Source: JBHHYS01 sp046757645 | Lineage (GTDB): Bacteria; Acidobacteriota; Terriglobia; Acidiferrales; 2-02-FULL-67-57 | Assembly (NCBI GenBank): GCA_046757645.1 | Contig: JBHHYS010000061.1 | Location: 1 to 13,425 of the forward strand | Direction: 5' to 3' | DNA length: 13,425 nucleotides | Part shown: positions 10,502 to 13,425 of the stretch, piece by piece | Layout of the letters: each line of letters opens with the position of its first letter | Numbering within the stretch: position 1 is the stretch's first letter | Notes under the pieces: generated by a model | The model's input: the letters and a program-made list of their open reading frames with translations, nothing else | What the model was told of the DNA's origin: nothing | Databases searched by the model: none | Made by a program: the position numbers and the translations under genes

Positions 10502-11391
10502 CTCGGCCCGTTTACTCCCCGAACCTCGCTGCCGGCCGCTGCCCGGCGACGAATCGCCTCCCGGGTCAAAATCGCCTGCTGCTGAATCTTCTCCGGCATT
10601 CCTTCGACGCCGCGCGCATACGGCTCGATCTCCGCCAGGTCCTCGGACTGACCCAGGAGATAGAGTGCCCGCAGGGCCTCCCACACCTGCTCCTCGCCCG
10701 GGGAGAGAAGAACCAGGGCGTCGCCCGCCTCGACCTCCGCGCCCTCTGCAAACAGCCATCGCTGCACCTCGCCGGGCAAGGGCGAGCGGATTTCAACCGG
10801 TTCAGCTTCATCCGTCTGAATCCGCCCGAGCAGTGTCCCGGGGTTGAGCGTCTCGCCGACCGGCAGGCGGATGGCCAGGGTCCCCGCCCGCGGGGCGGAG
10901 ACAGCGTAGGGTTGGAGCATCCGCCGGAGCTCGGGTTTCCCGCTGGCATCTCCAAAGCGCACCAGTGAGAGCGCCGCGTTGCCCCGCACCACCGGATCGG
11001 CATCGGCGAGAAGCTCGCGGAGAGCGGCGTGAAATTCCGGCGAGCGGTTGTCTTGTCCCATGACCCAGGCTACGGTGGCGCGAATCTGCGGGAGTTCGTG
11101 GGTGGCCAACGAGCGAACCTGGGGATACCAGCGTTTGACCCCGGGGTCGCCGCGAAGAATCCCCTCGGCGATCTGCACCAAGGCGTGCTGAGTCTTCCGC
11201 GGCCGCTGAGTATCGGAAAGGTACTTCTCGGTATCCCGCTCGGCCAGGGGTCGCCCGAACCATGTCCCGCGCCAGAACAAAAACGGAACCAGCACAAACC
11301 CCAGCACGAAAAGCATCAGCCAAAATGGCGGCCGGCGCCGGCCCCGAGGCGTGCGGGGCTGCGCCGGGGGAGGACTATCTGGAGGCCTCAC
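10498..11391 (-). CDS. Membrane-anchored HEAT-repeat protein with embedded lipoyl/hairpin-like domain
   Basis: About 297 residues. A Pro/Arg-rich cytoplasmic N-terminus leads into one transmembrane helix (about residues 23-40, FWLMLFVLGFVLVPFLFW). Helical repeats of HEAT type follow (about 74-153, including LADADPVVRGNAALSLVRFGD). A beta-rich segment at about 163-238 (RLPVGETLNPGTLLGRI, then SPLPGEVQRWLFAEGAEVEAGDALVLLSPGE) resembles the biotinyl/lipoyl-like hairpin of HlyD-type adaptors, without a modifiable Lys motif. More HEAT-like helices end the chain. I do not recognise a named family. GTG at 11391 is preferred because GGAG lies six bases upstream; GTG at 11418 and TTG at 11427 are alternatives with weaker sites. 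A near-consensus promoter precedes it. It lies downstream of the DUF420 gene on the same strand and may be functionally tied to that exporter cluster. Confidence 0.75.
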   Translation of the reverse strand: MRPPDSPPPAQPRTPRGRRRPPFWLMLFVLGFVLVPFLFWRGTWFGRPLAERDTEKYLSDTQRPRKTQHALVQIAEGILRGDPGVKRWYPQVRSLATHELPQIRATVAWVMGQDNRSPEFHAALRELLADADPVVRGNAALSLVRFGDASGKPELRRMLQPYAVSAPRAGTLAIRLPVGETLNPGTLLGRIQTDEAEPVEIRSPLPGEVQRWLFAEGAEVEAGDALVLLSPGEEQVWEALRALYLLGQSEDLAEIEPYARGVEGMPEKIQQQAILTREAIRRRAAAGSEVRGVNGPS

Positions 11392-11467
11392 CGGATTCTC
11401 CGTCTCTGAAGGAAACACCAAGCGCAAAGAGCTATCTCGGTGTCACCAATATCCTTGCCACCTCTCG

Positions 11468-11496
11468 CTTATAGGGGATGTGGCCCGCGGTGTCAA
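11468..11496 (-). promoter_or_regulatory. Near-consensus sigma-70 promoter for the HEAT/hairpin gene
   Basis: On the minus strand: TTGACA (11496-11491, perfect), a 17-base spacer, then TATAAG (11473-11468, five of six). The start would fall near 11461, leaving a leader of about 70 bases to the GTG at 11391. It lies 17 bases beyond the stop of the DUF420 gene. This is the strongest promoter match in the window. Confidence 0.65.
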
Positions 11497-11513
11497 CCGG
11501 CTCGGCCCGGGCC

Positions 11514-11948
11514 TCAGCGCAGGGGGTAGAGATGATAAAGCATCCAGTAGATGACGACCCCGGTGACGGAAACGTAGAGCCACAGGGGCAGCGTCCAACG
11601 GGCGATGCGCACGTGCCGGGTGAATTGCTCTCGCCAGGCGCGGGAGAGAGTGATCAAGGCCAGCGGGATGATCAGGGCCGCCAGGATGACGTGGGGGATG
11701 AGAATGGAGAAGTAGAGAATCCGGATCGCCCCCTGACCGGGAAACGAGGTCGCGCCATGATGATAGTGGTAGTAGAGATAGGAGATCAGAAAGAGAGTAG
11801 AGACAATGAAGGCCGAGAGCATGCAAGTTTTGTGGGCGGTTACCTGCTTGCGGCGGATAAAGAGGTAGCCGGCGACGAGTAAGAGAGCGCTGGTGGCGTT
11901 CAGGGCGGCATTGAGGGTGGGTAGAAGAGAGAGGGGAATCACAGCCAA
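11514..11948 (-). CDS. DUF420 family membrane protein (possible cytochrome oxidase assembly factor)
   Basis: A 144-residue protein with four to five transmembrane helices. The opening (LLPTLNAALNATSALLLVAG), the middle YLYYHYHHGATSF and the closing WLYVSVTGVVIYWMLYHLYP are typical of DUF420. Histidines at the helix ends (AHKTC, YHYHHG, IPHVIL, TRHVRIARW, LYHLYP) could bind metal or haem. As I recall, DUF420 includes staphylococcal CtaM, needed for an aa3-type oxidase, and relatives often sit near oxidase assembly genes. No ATG is available: I give the TTG at 11948, with a GTG at 11942 as an equally possible start after a weak GAGAA site. It starts 27 bases after the permease stop, so it is probably the last gene of the ABC operon. 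Confidence 0.8.
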   Translation of the reverse strand: MAVIPLSLLPTLNAALNATSALLLVAGYLFIRRKQVTAHKTCMLSAFIVSTLFLISYLYYHYHHGATSFPGQGAIRILYFSILIPHVILAALIIPLALITLSRAWREQFTRHVRIARWTLPLWLYVSVTGVVIYWMLYHLYPLR

Positions 11949-11975
11949 GTTTTCTCGCAGCTCACCCGGCCGCTT

Positions 11976-12788
11976 TCAGCTCCAATCTCCGGGCACCGCG
12001 CGTCCCGCCACCCAAAACGCGGCTACGGCGATCAGCAAGCCGAACGCGACGGTTACCTGCAGGGAAAGAGCCAAAGAGAGGCCTTCACCGGCCAAGTGCG
12101 GCGCATCCAGGTACAGAACCTGGCGGAGTGCGGCCATTGCATAGGTGAGCGGATTTACCTTCATCACCCAGCCCACCCAGGGGGAAGCGTCGGGGGAAGG
12201 GGAGAGGGCGCCGGAGAGCAGCCACATGGGGAGCAAGAACAAGTTGGCTACGGCATGGAATCCAGGAACCGAGTCGAGCTTCCAGGCCAAGAGAAACCCC
12301 AGCCCGGTCAAGCCGAAGGCAATCAGAAAGAGCACCCCGGCCAGCAATAGAATTTGCAGCGGCCGCAGCGCAATCCCCGCCGCCGGCGCCAGCGCCACAA
12401 ACACCAGCCCTTGCAAAAGCGACAGCGTCGTCCCCCCGAGAATTTTTCCCAGAACCATGCTGGAGCGGGCGACCGGAGCCACCAGCACCGAAAGCAGGAA
12501 GCCTTCGTGGCGGTCTTCAATGATCGACATCATGCAAAATATTGAGGTGAAGAGCAGGATCAGGATGAGCGCCCCGGGATAAAAGTACTCCAGATAGTCC
12601 ACCCCGGCGGGCACGGTGCTGGGCCGAAACGAGCGGCCCACCCCGGAGCCGATCAAGAACCAGAAAACCACCGGGGTTCCCAACGCACCCAGGACGCGAC
12701 TCCGATAGCGGTAGAAGCGCAGAAGTTCGCGCCACCAGAGCGTCCCCACGGCCAGCCAAAACCCCTGAATCCCGCTGGCCTGCGTCAT
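11976..12788 (-). CDS. ABC-2 type transporter permease
   Basis: A 270-residue integral membrane protein with six predicted helices. The N-terminal cytoplasmic helix (WWRELLRFYRYRSRVLGAL) leads to TM1. The EDRHEGFLLSVLVAPVARSSMVLGKI loop is the usual ABC-2 coupling helix region. The signature LSGALSPSPD, followed by VNPLTYAMAALRQ, is typical of the family. It forms the membrane part of an exporter with the ATPase encoded upstream. The cargo is not evident: drug, lipid, haem or polysaccharide are all possible for this family. The ATG at 12788 follows the small membrane protein gene by 13 bases, with no good ribosome binding site, so coupling is likely. Family call is firm, substrate unknown. 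Confidence 0.92.
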   Translation of the reverse strand: MTQASGIQGFWLAVGTLWWRELLRFYRYRSRVLGALGTPVVFWFLIGSGVGRSFRPSTVPAGVDYLEYFYPGALILILLFTSIFCMMSIIEDRHEGFLLSVLVAPVARSSMVLGKILGGTTLSLLQGLVFVALAPAAGIALRPLQILLLAGVLFLIAFGLTGLGFLLAWKLDSVPGFHAVANLFLLPMWLLSGALSPSPDASPWVGWVMKVNPLTYAMAALRQVLYLDAPHLAGEGLSLALSLQVTVAFGLLIAVAAFWVAGRAVPGDWS

Positions 12789-12801
12789 GGCTGAGAGCGA
12801 T

Positions 12802-13065
12802 TCATTGCTTCGCGTTGGGCTTGTCGGGGTTGGTCGCGATTGGGCGGCGGTTCTTGAGCATCTCCCACAGGTGGGCGTCGCGGGCCAACCACAGAAAGCA
12901 AAAGCCGAATATTCCTGCGAGCAGTAGGCAAACCGCCGCGAGCAGCAAGCGATCCATGGTCCAACTTGTTCCTTGGAAGAATGTCCACACCAGCACTCCT
13001 ACTGCACCCAGAATCACAATCAAGCAAAGCAGAGCTAGGCCAAGAATCTCCCGCATGGGTGGCAT
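12802..13065 (-). CDS. Small two-helix membrane protein in the ABC operon
   Basis: An 87-residue protein with two strongly hydrophobic segments (about residues 7-28, ILGLALLCLIVILGAVGVLV, and 39-61) and a short charged C-terminal tail (MLKNRRPIATNPDKPNAKQ). I do not recognise a family. The ATG at 13065 shares its A with the TGA stop of the ATPase gene (TGATG), a classic translational-coupling overlap, and GGTGA at 13073-13077 can serve as the binding site. The in-frame TTG at 13068 is less likely. Its place between the ATPase and permease genes suggests an accessory subunit or assembly factor of the exporter. That role is inferred from position only. Confidence 0.75.
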   Translation of the reverse strand: MPPMREILGLALLCLIVILGAVGVLVWTFFQGTSWTMDRLLLAAVCLLLAGIFGFCFLWLARDAHLWEMLKNRRPIATNPDKPNAKQ

Positions 13066-13425
13066 CAAGAATTCACCGGCTGGTTCTTGCCTGTCTCCCA
13101 GAACCGGTGGCCGGTTTGCTGAATGAATACGTCTTCCAGACTGGGTTTGGCCAGGGTTACGGAATCGATCTGTCCCGGAAACGCCTCCACCAGCTCGGTA
13201 ATGAACTTGTGCCCCTGGGGGCGTTCGATTCGCACCATGCCGTCCAGTACGGTTGCCGGGTCGCCAAACCGCTTTTGGATTTGATTCCGCAATTGTTCCG
13301 GGTTTCCGCTTTCCAGAACGATTACATCGCCGCCAATCTTCTTCTTCAACGCCTCGGGCGACCCCAGGCCCACCAGCCGGCCCTGGTCGAGGATGCCGAT
13401 CCGGTCGGAGCTCTCTCGCCTCGTC
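13065..13425 (-). CDS. ABC transporter ATP-binding protein, C-terminal part (DUF4162-type)
   Basis: Only the end of the gene is in the window. The frame reads SDRIGILDQGRLVGLGSP, the segment after the Walker B and H-loop region of ABC-2 exporter ATPases (NatA/CcmA-like). It is followed by about 90 residues matching the DUF4162 C-terminal domain (LAKPSLEDVFIQQTGHRF near the end). It powers the permease encoded downstream, probably as a homodimer. The expected preceding residues, Asp-Glu-Ala-x-x-Leu, are present but in another frame: the edge reads GAC GAG GCG AGA GAG CTC, while the rest needs two more bases to stay in phase. So there is an apparent frameshift near 13409-13416. This could be a sequence error, a broken gene, or a chance likeness so close to the edge. 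Confidence 0.85.
   Translation of the reverse strand, partial: TRRESSDRIGILDQGRLVGLGSPEALKKKIGGDVIVLESGNPEQLRNQIQKRFGDPATVLDGMVRIERPQGHKFITELVEAFPGQIDSVTLAKPSLEDVFIQQTGHRFWETGKNQPVNS

Overview
The window is a GC-rich, densely coded bacterial chromosome segment. It carries no RNA gene, transposase, integrase, CRISPR array or other mobile element that I can see. The gene mix is a large two-domain archerase-like activase, a hemE-hemH-hemY run, a DUF420 membrane protein beside an ABC-2 exporter, and a two-cluster ferredoxin. This would fit Acidobacteriota or a similar deep-branching, respiring Gram-negative lineage. That placement is inference from gene content and base composition only.

Left part (1-4471, + strand): the end of one gene and all of a second gene of the BcrAD/BadFG/HgdC activase and 2-hydroxyacyl-CoA dehydratase-like superfamily. 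The 1199-residue protein holds two tandem ASKHA ATPase domains. Each has a Cys pair exactly 39 residues apart, so one chain looks like a fused version of the homodimeric [4Fe-4S] archerase, joined to a dehydratase-like module. The upstream gene supplies a second dehydratase-like module. I consider this the most interesting system here: an ATP-driven low-potential electron-transfer machine whose substrate I cannot name.

Middle part (4472-9952): a good extended -10 promoter starts a three-gene run (unknown 95-residue protein, YkgJ-type cysteine-cluster protein, small TPR protein). After a 56-base gap comes hemE-hemH-hemY, the late haem genes in the order I recall from Bacillus subtilis. A HemJ/CopD-like membrane protein is encoded convergently just after hemY, so two different candidate porphyrinogen-oxidase types lie tail to tail.

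Right part (9953-13425): a divergent promoter region serves the HemJ-like gene and a ferredoxin with unusual cysteine spacing. The ferredoxin gene ends overlapping, tail to tail, with a minus-strand gene for a membrane-anchored HEAT-repeat protein that contains a lipoyl/hairpin-like domain. That gene has its own near-consensus promoter. Upstream of it on the minus strand is a tight ABC exporter operon: ATPase C-terminus, an 87-residue two-helix membrane protein, an ABC-2 permease, then the DUF420 protein. The visible edge of the ATPase gene shows an apparent frameshift.

Taken together the window serves redox and respiratory cofactor metabolism: haem synthesis, Fe-S proteins, a probable oxidase-assembly factor, and an activase that would need a low-potential electron donor such as a ferredoxin.
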